DNA from: a virus
Direction: 5' to 3' (one strand)
Virus record (IMG/VR): IMGVR_UViG_3300023184_000047
Coordinates: 1 to 34,056 of that record
Length of the DNA stretch: 34,056 nucleotides
Shown here: positions 20,529 through 29,278 of the stretch, in pieces
How the letters are laid out: the number at the start of each line of letters is the position of its first letter
Numbering within the stretch: the stretch's first letter is position 1
Notes under the pieces: generated by a model
Told to the model about the DNA's origin: nothing
The model's database searches: none
What the model saw: only the letters and a program-made list of their open reading frames with translations
Position numbers and translations under genes: made by a program

Positions 20529-22160
20529 ATGAAAACAGCCTTTAATCAAGACGCTAAAGAGAAATTAGCAAAGGGTATTAAAACCGTAGCAGACGCTGTA
20601 GGTTCTACCTTAGGTCCATATGGACGAAATGTATTATTCCTTGACGAATATGGGAGTGTACGTAGTACAAAAGATGGTGTAACTGTAGCTAAAGAGCTTA
20701 AAAAACTTGAAGACCCTATTGAAAATATGGGAGCACAAACAGTAAAACAAGCATCTATTAAAACTGCTGATAAAGCAGGAGACGGTACTACTACATCAAC
20801 TGTATTAGCTAATGAATTAATTCAAAAAGCATTTAATAGTATCAACGCCAATACTAATGTTGTATTAGTAAAAAAAGGTATTGAAGCAGGAGCTGCTGAA
20901 GTATTAACAGGTTTAAAACAAATTAAACGTGAAATTACTTCTCCGGAGCAAATTAAGCAAGTAGCCACTATCTCTGCTAACAACGACGACGAAATTGGAG
21001 CATTAGTTGCTGAAGCTATGGAATTAGTAGGACAAGATGGTGTTGTAACTGTTGAAGAATCTAAAACAGGAGAAACATCATTAGAAACAGTTGAAGGTAT
21101 TCAATTTGACAGAGGATATAAATCAATGTACTTTGTAACAGATAACAATTCAATGTCCGCCACATTACAAGACCCAGTAATCTTAATTTATAATGGGCGT
21201 TTAGTATCAGTTAAAGAATTACTTCCAATTCTTGAAGGTGCTTCTCAAACAGATAGTTCATTGTTAATCATTGCTGAAGACATTGATGGTGAAGCTTTAT
21301 CTACGTTAATCGTAAATAAAATGAGAGGTATGTTAAAAGTAGTAGCGGTTAAAGCTCCTGACTTTGGAGATAGACGTGCTGCCGTTTTAGAAGATATTGC
21401 TACTGTAACGGGTGGAACTGTAGTGTCACCTGAAAAAGGTATGAAATTAGATAGATTTAATTCTGATTGGTTTGGTACTTCTAGAGTTGTAACTGTAACT
21501 AAAGATACTACTACAATTGTAGATGGTAGAGGTGAAGAAACTGCTGTTCAAGAACGTGTAGGTGAATTAAAAGAACACATAGGAAAAGCCACCTCAGCAT
21601 TTGAAAAAGAACATTTACAAGAACGTTTAGGTAAATTAGTAGGTGGTGTAGCTGTAATCAATATTGGTGGTGCTACTGAAACTGAAATTAAAGAGAAAAA
21701 AGATCGTATCGATGATGCTCTTCAAGCAACAAAAGCTGCTTTAGAAGAAGGATTATTACCTGGTGGCGGTATTGCTTTGTTAGAAGCTAGAGAAGGAATT
21801 ACTCAAAATAAAACAGACGGAGGTGACTTTAACTTAGGTAAAAGAATTGCTCATGCTGCTTGTGGAGCTCCATTCTTAAAAATTCTTACAAATGCTGGTA
21901 TTGAAACTACAAGTGAAATTATTTTCGCTCTTCGTAAAGCTAGAGAGGATAACCCAGAAAAAGGTCGTACATTTGGATATGATATAAAAACAGAAACAGT
22001 AACAGATATGTTTGAAGCTGGTATTATAGATCCAATGAAAGTAGTACGCACAGCGTTAGCAAATGCTGTATCCGTTGCCGGAACTATACTGTTAACAGAG
22101 TGTGTAATTTATGATGAACCTAAAAAAGATAAAGATGATCAACAACAGCTTATGGGTTGA
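20529..22160 (+). CDS. groEL: GroEL-like chaperonin, full length
   Basis: A 543-residue group I chaperonin, near the 548 of E. coli GroEL. Conserved sites include STLGPYGRNVLFLD at 26-39 (nucleotide pocket), KDGVTVAKE at 48-56, KAGDGTTTSTVLA at 82-94 (Asp and Thr for ATP hydrolysis), GGATETEIKEKKDRIDDA near 385 with the catalytic Asp, and EEGLLPGGGIALLEA near 410. The apical segment is well conserved. The C-terminus ends QQQLMG instead of the usual GGM repeats. It forms double rings that work with the adjacent GroES. Few phages carry both genes. The end of the gene overlaps the clamp loader start by 26 bases. Confidence 0.97.
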   Translation: MKTAFNQDAKEKLAKGIKTVADAVGSTLGPYGRNVLFLDEYGSVRSTKDGVTVAKELKKLEDPIENMGAQTVKQASIKTADKAGDGTTTSTVLANELIQKAFNSINANTNVVLVKKGIEAGAAEVLTGLKQIKREITSPEQIKQVATISANNDDEIGALVAEAMELVGQDGVVTVEESKTGETSLETVEGIQFDRGYKSMYFVTDNNSMSATLQDPVILIYNGRLVSVKELLPILEGASQTDSSLLIIAEDIDGEALSTLIVNKMRGMLKVVAVKAPDFGDRRAAVLEDIATVTGGTVVSPEKGMKLDRFNSDWFGTSRVVTVTKDTTTIVDGRGEETAVQERVGELKEHIGKATSAFEKEHLQERLGKLVGGVAVINIGGATETEIKEKKDRIDDALQATKAALEEGLLPGGGIALLEAREGITQNKTDGGDFNLGKRIAHAACGAPFLKILTNAGIETTSEIIFALRKAREDNPEKGRTFGYDIKTETVTDMFEAGIIDPMKVVRTALANAVSVAGTILLTECVIYDEPKKDKDDQQQLMG

Positions 22161-23046
22161 GAAATATAGATCACAAACTTTAGAACAATACGTTGGAAAT
22201 GAGGGTATAAAAGCCTTCATTTCTAAGTGTATTACTAATAATGATATCCCTCACCTATTATTTTATGGTAAAGCAGGTACAGGTAAAACTACCTTAGCTA
22301 AACTAATTACTAAAAATATTAAATGTGATTTGATGTATATTAATGCATCTGATGAGAGAGGTATAGATACTATTAGAGAAAAGATTGTTGATTTTGCTTC
22401 TGTAAATAGTTTTAATCCTATAAAAATTGTTATTCTAGATGAAGCTGATTATATTACGCCTCAAGCACAAGCTGCTTTGCGTAATGTTATGGAAACCTAT
22501 TCTGATAAAACTAGATTTATATTAACCGCAAACTATGCTGAGCGTATAATTGATCCGTTAAAAAGTAGATGTCAAACATTTCACATTGAACCACCTACAA
22601 AAGGGGAAGTAGCTAAACATGTAGCGGGTATTCTAGACCAGGAAGAAGTAACATATGAACTACCTATATTAGCGGGTATAATCAAAACATACTACCCAGA
22701 TATTAGAAAAATCATCAATGTTGCTCAACAATCTATAGATGATAACAACACATTAAATCCTGGAGCATTAATTGCTAATGTAGAAGATGTATTAAATACC
22801 ATTATACTGTTATTAAAAGCACGACCTAAAAGTGTTTGGACAGATATACGACAAGCAATAGTCGATGAAGATATCAACGATTTTATACCGTTATTTACAG
22901 GGTTATATGAGCGAGCAACAGAATATACTTCATCTCCTCCTGATGTAGTAATACATTCAGCTCAATACATGTGGCAAAACAATTCAATAGCTGATAAAGA
23001 ATTAAATTTTATGGCTTTTATATCTCAAATATTAAAAATTAAATAA
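22135..23046 (+). CDS. 44: Clamp loader ATPase subunit (T4 gp44/RFC small-subunit-like)
   Basis: The start at 22135 (MINNSLWVEKYRSQTL) is preferred over the ATGs at 22111 and 22114 because clamp loaders begin close to the conserved WVEKYRP-type motif; this leaves a 26-base overlap with groEL. The protein is 303 residues. Walker A is GKAGTGKT at 45-52, Walker B VILDEAD at 99-105, sensor 1 TANY at 131-134 and the arginine finger SRC at 144-146. These are the features of AAA+ RFC-type loaders that open the sliding clamp. The T4 partner gp62 is matched by the gene at 23270. A zinc-ribbon gene lies between them. Confidence 0.95.
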   Translation: MINNSLWVEKYRSQTLEQYVGNEGIKAFISKCITNNDIPHLLFYGKAGTGKTTLAKLITKNIKCDLMYINASDERGIDTIREKIVDFASVNSFNPIKIVILDEADYITPQAQAALRNVMETYSDKTRFILTANYAERIIDPLKSRCQTFHIEPPTKGEVAKHVAGILDQEEVTYELPILAGIIKTYYPDIRKIINVAQQSIDDNNTLNPGALIANVEDVLNTIILLLKARPKSVWTDIRQAIVDEDINDFIPLFTGLYERATEYTSSPPDVVIHSAQYMWQNNSIADKELNFMAFISQILKIK

Positions 23047-23048
23047 AA

Positions 23049-23267
23049 ATGAATCAAAAAGAATTAAACATGAATGTGGCTTTGAAAGACACAACAGCTA
23101 TTGCCTGCGAAGAATGTGGACATAATGTATTTCAAGAAGGAGTATTACTTCGTAAAATATCTAGATTTGTAACAGGAACCGCTCAAGATGCTCTTATGCC
23201 TATCCCAGTATTTTCATGTTCTAAATGTGGACATGTAAACGAAGAATTTATGCCTAAAGATAAATAA
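23049..23267 (+). CDS. Small zinc-ribbon protein, 72 aa
   Basis: The protein has two cysteine pairs, C20-x2-C23 (CEECGH) and C57-x2-C60 (CSKCGH), each followed by Gly-His, the spacing of a zinc ribbon with a 33-residue insert between the knuckles. The insert (LLRKISRFVTGTAQD) is basic. Similar small proteins occur in T4-like phage replication clusters, but I cannot name one. It lies between the two clamp loader genes with gaps of 2 bases on either side, so it is surely co-expressed with them and may bind DNA or a replisome part. Confidence 0.75.
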   Translation: MNQKELNMNVALKDTTAIACEECGHNVFQEGVLLRKISRFVTGTAQDALMPIPVFSCSKCGHVNEEFMPKDK

Positions 23268-23269
23268 AA

Positions 23270-23719
23270 ATGACAATATTTGATTGGATGAAACAGGTAA
23301 CCTATATAAGGGACCCATGGCATACCTTTAGTGATGAAGATAAAGAAAGTTTTAATACCTACATGCTTCACAAAGTTATATCAATGCATGAACCTTATAT
23401 TGAATTAGCTAATTATTTACAAAAGCTATGGTTATTAACACCTGAGCAAATTTATAATATATATTGCGGTTATTTACCTGAAAATAAAATATTTGCTAAA
23501 TACATTAAATCAAGTAAAATTAAAGTAAATAATGATCTAGTTAATATATTAGCTAATCATTATCAAGTATCAACAAGGGAGATAAAATCTTATCTACACA
23601 TATTAAGTGAAGATGAAATAAAAAATGTCTTAATTAGTAGAGGAATAAATGATGATGAAATACAAAAACTATTAAATGAAAAAGGTACCAAAGCATCTAA
23701 AACCTCTACTGGAGTATAA
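23270..23719 (+). CDS. 62: Clamp loader small subunit, gp62-like
   Basis: A 149-residue helical protein starting MTIFDWMKQVTYIRDPWHTFS. The segment SFNTYMLHKVISMHEPYIELANYLQKLW (27-54, split here as SFNTYMLHKVISMHEP and YIELANYLQKLW) is typical of the gp62 family in T4-like phages, whose members have FN.Y...R.LSM...... there. T4 gp62 (187 residues) lacks ATPase motifs and joins four gp44 subunits. Position after the gp44-like gene supports the call. The C-terminal 60 residues are helical and Lys-rich. Its end overlaps the nuclease gene by 44 bases. Confidence 0.72.
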   Translation: MTIFDWMKQVTYIRDPWHTFSDEDKESFNTYMLHKVISMHEPYIELANYLQKLWLLTPEQIYNIYCGYLPENKIFAKYIKSSKIKVNNDLVNILANHYQVSTREIKSYLHILSEDEIKNVLISRGINDDEIQKLLNEKGTKASKTSTGV

Positions 23720-24617
23720 AGCCGAAGAGATTAATTGGGAAACGGATAAAATTGTATCTTATTCCCAATTCTCAACTTGGAAACAATGTCCTCATAAGTG
23801 GAAACTTCAAAATGTAGATAAACTTAAAAACCCACCTAGTATCCATTTAATCTTCGGTACAGCAATACACACTGCTATACAACATTATTTAAAAGTAATG
23901 TATGAACAAAGTGGAGCAGCTGCCGATAGAGAAGATATAATTCAATTGTTTGAAAATAGTCTTAGAGAAGAATATAAAAAAGGTTTTGAACAAAATAAAC
24001 AGAATCATTTTTCAAACGCTGAGGAAATGACTGAGTTTTTTGAAGATGGTAAAATTATATTAGAATACTTTAAAAGAAAAAAAGGTGGATACTTTTCAAC
24101 TCGTAAAACACATCTTGTAGGAATAGAATTTCCTTTATCTTATGCACCACATGAAAATTATCCTAATGTAAAATTTAAAGGATTTATTGATCTTATATTC
24201 TACAATGAAAACACAGAAAAGTTATATATTTACGACATAAAAACTTCAACTCGTGGATGGAAAGATCAAGATAAAAAAGATGAAACAAAAACATCTCAAA
24301 TCCTACTTTACAAATCCTACTTTAGTAAAATATTTAATTGGGATGTAGATAAAATAGATGTTGAATTTTTTATTGTAAAAAGAAAAATATGGGAGGACAG
24401 TGATTATCCTATTCCTAGAATTCAAGAATTCATCCCCCCGTCAGGAACTCGAAAACGTTTGAATGCCACAGAAGCCTTTCGTACATTTATTGAAGATTGC
24501 TTTACCACAGAAGGTAAACCTCAAGAAAAAGAATTTATAAAAAATATGAGTCCGTTATGTAAATGGTGTCAATTTAATGATGATTCTTCTTTATGTAACA
24601 AAGTTAATTCTTTATAA
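23676..24617 (+). CDS. PD-(D/E)XK nuclease of the Cas4/AddB (RecB-like) type with four cysteines
   Basis: A 313-residue protein. VSYSQFSTWKQCPHKWKL (27-44) is the usual N-terminal RecB-nuclease box with C38; GTAIHTAIQHYL (61-72) has the active-site His65; KFKGFIDLIF (167-176) carries D172 and YIYDIKTS (184-191) carries D187 and K189, the PD-(D/E)XK core; QILLYKSYF is the following Q/Y motif. C38 with C295, C298 and C307 gives a four-cysteine set of the kind that holds a 4Fe-4S cluster in Cas4 and AddB. It probably acts as a single-strand exonuclease in replication or recombination, and may replace a T4 nuclease. There is no CRISPR array or other cas gene here. Confidence 0.85.
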   Translation: MKKVPKHLKPLLEYKAEEINWETDKIVSYSQFSTWKQCPHKWKLQNVDKLKNPPSIHLIFGTAIHTAIQHYLKVMYEQSGAAADREDIIQLFENSLREEYKKGFEQNKQNHFSNAEEMTEFFEDGKIILEYFKRKKGGYFSTRKTHLVGIEFPLSYAPHENYPNVKFKGFIDLIFYNENTEKLYIYDIKTSTRGWKDQDKKDETKTSQILLYKSYFSKIFNWDVDKIDVEFFIVKRKIWEDSDYPIPRIQEFIPPSGTRKRLNATEAFRTFIEDCFTTEGKPQEKEFIKNMSPLCKWCQFNDDSSLCNKVNSL

Positions 24618-24651
24618 ATTCACATATATTTATATCCAAATATATAATATT

Positions 24652-24855
24652 ATGGCAAGTAAAAACGAAAAATTAATTTTAACTAGTGTAAAAGTACACG
24701 AAGAGCTATTTGATGAATTCAAAGTAGCTAGTATTAAAAACAAATTTAATTTACAAAAACTTACAAATCGCGCAATGCATCTTTATTTAAACAATGATGA
24801 ATTTCGCAAACAATTACACAATCACACTGAATTAGTGTTAAGTGGTAGTCTTTAA
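24652..24855 (+). CDS. Ribbon-helix-helix-type DNA-binding protein, 67 aa
   Basis: The start at 24652 (MASKNEKLILTSVKVHEELFDEF) is preferred; the open frame upstream runs through an AT-rich gap and overlaps the nuclease gene. ILTSVKVHEELFDEFKVASIKNKF is the strand plus first helix of an Arc/MetJ/CopG fold, and NLQKLTNRAMHLYLNNDEF the second helix. It would bind DNA as a dimer through the paired strands. It sits between the replication and the second glycosylation block, a sensible place for a regulator. A TATATTTA box lies 20 bases upstream. Confidence 0.75.
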   Translation: MASKNEKLILTSVKVHEELFDEFKVASIKNKFNLQKLTNRAMHLYLNNDEFRKQLHNHTELVLSGSL

Positions 24856-24873
24856 TATCTTTTAAAATCTGTT

Positions 24874-26316
24874 ATGAAAGAAAATTACATCCCGCAGGGA
24901 CAACGAAAAAAAATCCTGTTATTATCTGATGACATCCGCACAACATCAGGAATAGCAACTATGGCTAGAGAAATTGTATTGGGAACATGTCATCACTACA
25001 ATTGGGTAAATCTGGGAGCTACAATTCAAAACCCCGATGAAGGTAAAAAATTAGACTTAAGTGAAGACTCTAACAGTTTTGCTCAAATTACTGATGCAAA
25101 TGTTACACTCTATCCTTCTTCAGGATATGGTACCATTGAAAGAATCAGAGATCTAATCCAGACAGAAAAACCAGACGCTATTATGTTATTTACGGATCCT
25201 CGTTATTGGGAGTGGTTATGGATGCATGAACGAGAAATACGCTCGCAAATTCCTATTTTATATCTTAACATTTGGGATTCTTTACCTTATCCACTTTATA
25301 ATAGAGGTTACTATGAATCGTGTGATTTATTAATGGCTATCTCAAAACAAACCGAAAATATTAATAGATCAGTATTAGGTAAAGCAGCTAATAGTAAAGT
25401 AATAGGATATGTTCCTCATGGTATTAATGAAGATGTATTTTTCCCTATCACTGAGGGAAATATAGGATGGAACGAGCTTCAAGAATTTAAAAAGAACTTA
25501 TTTGGGGATAAAGAATATGAATTTGTACTAATGTTTAACTCTAGAAACATCAGACGTAAATCTTTTCCAGATACATTACTAGCTTGGAAATTATTTGTTG
25601 ATAATCTCCCTGAAGATAAAAAAGATAAAGTAGCATTTATAGCTCATACTCAACCTATAGATGAAAATGGGACAGATATACCAGCAGTGATTGAAATGAT
25701 TTGGGGTAAAACACCACCAAATGTGTTTATTACTGGATTAAATAGGTTTATTCCTGAACAAATGAATTTATTATATAACTGTGCTGATGCTAGTATATTA
25801 ATATCTTCAAATGAAGGGTGGGGGTTATCTTTAACAGAAGCAATGATGTGTGGTAAACCTATTATTGCAAACGTAACTGGAGGTATGCAAGATCAAATGC
25901 GTTTTGAAGATGAAAATGGTGATTGGATTAAATTCACAGAAGAATTTGGATCAAATCATTTTGGAAAATACAAAAAATGTGGCGAATGGGCATTCCCCGT
26001 ATTTCCTAATAATATGAGTCTAATCGGCTCAGTACCAACACCTTATATATTTGATGATAGAGCAGATTTTAGAGACGCTGCTACTCAAATTCAAGCAATT
26101 TATGATTTAGATTCTAAAGAACGCAAACGTCTAGGAGAATCAGCACGTAAATGGACTTTATCGGATGAAGCTATGATGACTTCAACCAATATGGGTAAAA
26201 ATGTTATTAAATATATTGATCAAACATTTGATACTTGGATACCAAGAAAATCCCATGACTTTATTAAAATAGAAGAATTATCTGCAAAACAAAATAAAAC
26301 TATAATTTCGTTATGA
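24874..26316 (+). CDS. Glycosyltransferase family 4-like
   Basis: A 480-residue GT-B enzyme. The N-terminal Rossmann domain starts KKILLLSDDIRTTSGIATMARE (13-34, with the Gly-rich acceptor loop TSGIA). The C-terminal donor domain has NSRNIRRKSFPDTLLAWKLF near 224, ADASILISSNEGWGLSLTEAM near 311 (the EX7E-type motif, E and E) and CGKPIIANVTGG next to it. These are standard GT4 features. It probably adds a sugar to a growing glycan from a UDP- or GDP-sugar. It overlaps the next gene by four bases (ATGA), another GT4, so the pair is coupled. Substrates unknown. Confidence 0.9.
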   Translation: MKENYIPQGQRKKILLLSDDIRTTSGIATMAREIVLGTCHHYNWVNLGATIQNPDEGKKLDLSEDSNSFAQITDANVTLYPSSGYGTIERIRDLIQTEKPDAIMLFTDPRYWEWLWMHEREIRSQIPILYLNIWDSLPYPLYNRGYYESCDLLMAISKQTENINRSVLGKAANSKVIGYVPHGINEDVFFPITEGNIGWNELQEFKKNLFGDKEYEFVLMFNSRNIRRKSFPDTLLAWKLFVDNLPEDKKDKVAFIAHTQPIDENGTDIPAVIEMIWGKTPPNVFITGLNRFIPEQMNLLYNCADASILISSNEGWGLSLTEAMMCGKPIIANVTGGMQDQMRFEDENGDWIKFTEEFGSNHFGKYKKCGEWAFPVFPNNMSLIGSVPTPYIFDDRADFRDAATQIQAIYDLDSKERKRLGESARKWTLSDEAMMTSTNMGKNVIKYIDQTFDTWIPRKSHDFIKIEELSAKQNKTIISL

Positions 26317-27611
26317 GTAAACCAATTTGTATAGTAAGCTGTCCTATTGACACATTTAGTGGATACGGAGCTAGATCACGTGATTTTGTAAAGTCACTTA
26401 TTGCCTCTAAAGGTGAGGAATGGGATATTAAAATATTATCCCAAAGATGGGGACAAACCCCGTTTGGAGCATTAGATGAAAATATTCCTGAAGAAAAAGA
26501 TTTAAAAGATAGAATAGTAGGGGCTTTAACTATGAATCTTTCCCAACAACCTGAAGTTTGGATTCAAATCACAGTACCAAATGAATTCCAACCAGTAGGA
26601 AAATTTAATATAGGAGTAACAGCAGGTATAGAAACTACAGTTTGTGATCCTAGTTGGATTGAAGGATGCAATAGAATGAATTTAACGCTAACATCATCAG
26701 ATCACTCTAAAAAAGTATTCCAAGCTAGTCGATTTGAACAACGAAACCAAACGGGACAAGTTATTGGAGCCATTGAATTAAAAACCCCGGTTGAAATTTT
26801 ATTTGAAGGAGCAGATTTAAGTAAGTATTTTAAAACTACAGAAAAATTAGATTATGATGTGTGTAAAGATTTAGATACAATTCCTGAAAATTTCTGTTAT
26901 CTGTTTGTAGGACATTGGCTTCAAGGTGAATTTGGAGAAGATAGAAAAAATGTTGGTTACACTATAAAAGCATTTTTAGAAGTATTTAAAAATAAGAAAA
27001 ATAAACCTGCTTTAATATTAAAAGTATCTCACGGTGCTACTTCTATTCTGGATAGAGATAAAATTTTAAAAAGAATAGATGATGTTAGAAAAACAGTATC
27101 CGGTAAAAATTTACCTAATATTTACGTAATACACGGCGATTTAAGCGACAATGAAATAAATGCCATATACAATCATTCAAAAGTAAAGGCAATGGTTAAT
27201 CTCACAAAAGGTGAAGGATTTGGAAGACCTTTATTAGAATTTAGTATTGTTGGAAAACCTATTATTGCTTCTGGTTGGAGTGGTCATATTGATTTCTTAC
27301 CTTTAGAATTCACAGGTTTGGTTGGTGGTACATTAAATAATATACATCCAAGTGCTCATGTCCCTAATGTAATATTAAAAGAAAGTCAATGGTTTAAACC
27401 GGATGACAATCAAGTAGGACATGCTTTTACTGATATGTTTGAAAAATATAAAGATTATCAAGAAAAAGCAAAACGTCTTGCATTTAGAAACAAACAAAAT
27501 TTCTCACTAGATAAAATGACTGAAACTCTAAATAAATTACTAGCACAACACACCCCAGAATTCCCAAAACATGTTGAACTTAAATTACCAAAATTAAATA
27601 AAATTAAATAA
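26313..27611 (+). CDS. Glycosyltransferase family 4-like, second copy type
   Basis: A 432-residue GT-B enzyme. It begins ICIVSCPIDTFSGYGARSRDFV (5-26), with the Gly-rich loop, and has the donor-domain signature KAMVNLTKGEGFGRPLLEFSIVG near 291 (E...E motif) followed by KPIIASGWSGHIDFL. The middle GADLSKYF and FVGHWLQGEFGEDRKNVGYTIKAF segments fit the GT4 hinge and phosphate region. It shares the fold with its upstream neighbour but not much sequence, so it is not a recent duplicate. It likely acts in the same glycan pathway. Confidence 0.88.
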   Translation: MSKPICIVSCPIDTFSGYGARSRDFVKSLIASKGEEWDIKILSQRWGQTPFGALDENIPEEKDLKDRIVGALTMNLSQQPEVWIQITVPNEFQPVGKFNIGVTAGIETTVCDPSWIEGCNRMNLTLTSSDHSKKVFQASRFEQRNQTGQVIGAIELKTPVEILFEGADLSKYFKTTEKLDYDVCKDLDTIPENFCYLFVGHWLQGEFGEDRKNVGYTIKAFLEVFKNKKNKPALILKVSHGATSILDRDKILKRIDDVRKTVSGKNLPNIYVIHGDLSDNEINAIYNHSKVKAMVNLTKGEGFGRPLLEFSIVGKPIIASGWSGHIDFLPLEFTGLVGGTLNNIHPSAHVPNVILKESQWFKPDDNQVGHAFTDMFEKYKDYQEKAKRLAFRNKQNFSLDKMTETLNKLLAQHTPEFPKHVELKLPKLNKIK

Positions 27612-27612
27612 C

Positions 27613-28044
27613 ATGAATGATAATTTAATAAAATGTCCTCATTGTGAGGCTGAAATGTGTTATGAATACCATAATCCCCAATACATCCAATGGATGTGTT
27701 TTAATTGTGGTTATGGAAGTACTTCACATATGGTTAAAGATAGTGATTTTGTAAAATCATCTAGAGATGTATTACCTGAACTAATCAAAGATTTAGAATT
27801 TACTGATGAAAATAATTTTGTTTGGTACCCAAGTACAATTAATATTCCTGAAAAAGGTATATTATTTCCTAATGGGACAGGTAAAGATACCTGGGGGTGG
27901 TCAGTTGCACCTTTAATTTTAATTAAAAAGGAAGAAAAATCTAAATTTCCTAAAAATCAAACACATAAAGTTAATTTAGCAGGTATGGAAAATTTTCCAA
28001 AAGAGTCATATGCTGCTGCTGTTACAAGATTAAATGCATTATAA
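27613..28044 (+). CDS. Zinc-ribbon protein, 143 aa, unknown
   Basis: The N-terminus carries a zinc ribbon, CPHCEAEM with C8 and C11, and CFNCGYG with C29 and C32. The rest, from 45 to 143, is an unknown domain (LEFTDENNFVWYPSTINIPEKGILFPNG) with a tail that contains KNQTHKVNLAGMENFPKES. Similar ribbon-plus-domain proteins occur in other large phages, without a known function as far as I recall. It lies one base after a glycosyltransferase and three before the next, which suggests co-expression rather than a shared reaction. Confidence 0.7.
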   Translation: MNDNLIKCPHCEAEMCYEYHNPQYIQWMCFNCGYGSTSHMVKDSDFVKSSRDVLPELIKDLEFTDENNFVWYPSTINIPEKGILFPNGTGKDTWGWSVAPLILIKKEEKSKFPKNQTHKVNLAGMENFPKESYAAAVTRLNAL

Positions 28045-28047
28045 ATA

Positions 28048-28662
28048 ATGAAAATAAGTTATGCAATAACAGTTTGTAATGAATTGGAGGAAGTAAAAAG
28101 ACTAGTCAACTTCCTCCTTTCTAACAAACGAGAACAGGATGAAATAGTCATCTTGTTTGATGATAAAGGCACTAAAGAAGTTTGGAATTATCTGCTTAAA
28201 ATAGAAAATCAAATAACCTTACTACATAGAGCATTATTTAATAATGACTTTAGCCAATGGAAAAACCTACTAACAAAATTATGTACCGGATGCTACATCT
28301 TCCAGATAGATGCTGATGAGATTCCTCACATTAATTTAATCCAAAATCTGCCTACATTGTTAGAAGGCAATTACGTTGATATGGTTAGGATTCCTAGAGT
28401 AAATACTGTGGAAGGATTAACTAAGGAACACATCCAGAAGTGGGGTTGGAATGTAAATGAGAAAGGATGGATTAACTGGGCTGACTGGCAAATGAGAATC
28501 TATAAGAATGCGCCACACATAAAGTGGGTTAACAAAGTACATGAGGTATTGGATGGATTTAAAACACATGGAATGCTCCCCCCAGAAGAGGAGTGGGCTT
28601 TATATCATCCTAAGACAATCGAAAGACAAGAAAGACAAAATAATTATTACAATACTTTATGA
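28048..28662 (+). CDS. Glycosyltransferase family 2-like
   Basis: A 204-residue GT-A protein starting ISYAITVCNELEEVKRLVNFLL (3-24), the common GT2 opening, with EIVILFDDKG near 32 and YIFQIDADEIPH near 85-96, where DADE is the DxD metal motif. The WADWQMRIYKNAPHIKWVNKVHE segment is typical of small GT2 enzymes of the WaaE/KdtX type that act on LPS cores. It is shorter than most GT2 enzymes (about 250). It overlaps the nucleotidyltransferase gene by four bases. Confidence 0.85.
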   Translation: MKISYAITVCNELEEVKRLVNFLLSNKREQDEIVILFDDKGTKEVWNYLLKIENQITLLHRALFNNDFSQWKNLLTKLCTGCYIFQIDADEIPHINLIQNLPTLLEGNYVDMVRIPRVNTVEGLTKEHIQKWGWNVNEKGWINWADWQMRIYKNAPHIKWVNKVHEVLDGFKTHGMLPPEEEWALYHPKTIERQERQNNYYNTL

Positions 28663-29276
28663 AAGCATTAATACCATGTGCCGGTTTTGGTACTAGAATG
28701 AGAATGGCACCTCATCAAGCTAAAGAATTACTTCCGGATGAGACCGGAGCCCCAACAATTGAATGGTCTTTAAATATATGTAAAGAAAACAATATAGACC
28801 CTATTATCATTACTCGTCCTGAAAAAGAAGAATTTAACAAATATCTAGATAAAAATAATATTACTTATGTATTTGATGATGGAAATTCAGTAGGAGAATC
28901 ATTATTAAAAACTCAACCTTATTGGGATGCTACTAATATAGTAATATTACCTGATACTCGTTTTGATTACCCTAAAAATTTCTTTTTAGATACCGATAAA
29001 TGTATGAAAGCAGGTAATAATTATGTGTTTGGATTATTTGAGGTATTTGATTATCATAATTGGGGTATTATTTGTAATAATGTGTTTTTTGAAAAACCTA
29101 AACATAAATTTACAGAATATGATTATGCATATGCCTGGGGAACAATAGCGTTTAAAAAATCAAAAGGAGAAGCATTGCTAAATAGTTACAATTTAGTATC
29201 AAAGCCTTTTGAGTTAAAAAATGCAGGATATTTGTTTATTGATAATTTTAGAGATATAAGTAGAAAATACGTGTAG
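28659..29276 (+). CDS. Sugar-1-phosphate nucleotidyltransferase-like
   Basis: A 205-residue protein with the N-terminal nucleotide loop MKALIPCAGFGTRMRM (1-16) and AKELLP (20-25), the GxGxRxRP...K(E)LLP signature of NDP-sugar pyrophosphorylases; VILPDTRFDYP near 91-101 supplies the metal-binding aspartate. Proteins of this type activate a sugar phosphate with NTP. The usual Pro and Thr of the signature are replaced by MAPHQ. It is a bit shorter than RmlA-like enzymes (about 240-290) and lacks the C-terminal part. It suggests that the phage makes its own nucleotide sugar. Confidence 0.82.
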   Translation: MKALIPCAGFGTRMRMAPHQAKELLPDETGAPTIEWSLNICKENNIDPIIITRPEKEEFNKYLDKNNITYVFDDGNSVGESLLKTQPYWDATNIVILPDTRFDYPKNFFLDTDKCMKAGNNYVFGLFEVFDYHNWGIICNNVFFEKPKHKFTEYDYAYAWGTIAFKKSKGEALLNSYNLVSKPFELKNAGYLFIDNFRDISRKYV

Positions 29277-29278
29277 AT

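Noticed and set aside
22111-22134. Earlier start codons for the clamp loader subunit
   Set aside because: They add eight residues ahead of the conserved start region and lie deeper inside groEL; the ATG at 22135 fits the family better.
23676-24617. CRISPR-Cas locus suggested by the Cas4-like nuclease
   Set aside because: There are no spaced direct repeats and no other cas genes in the window.
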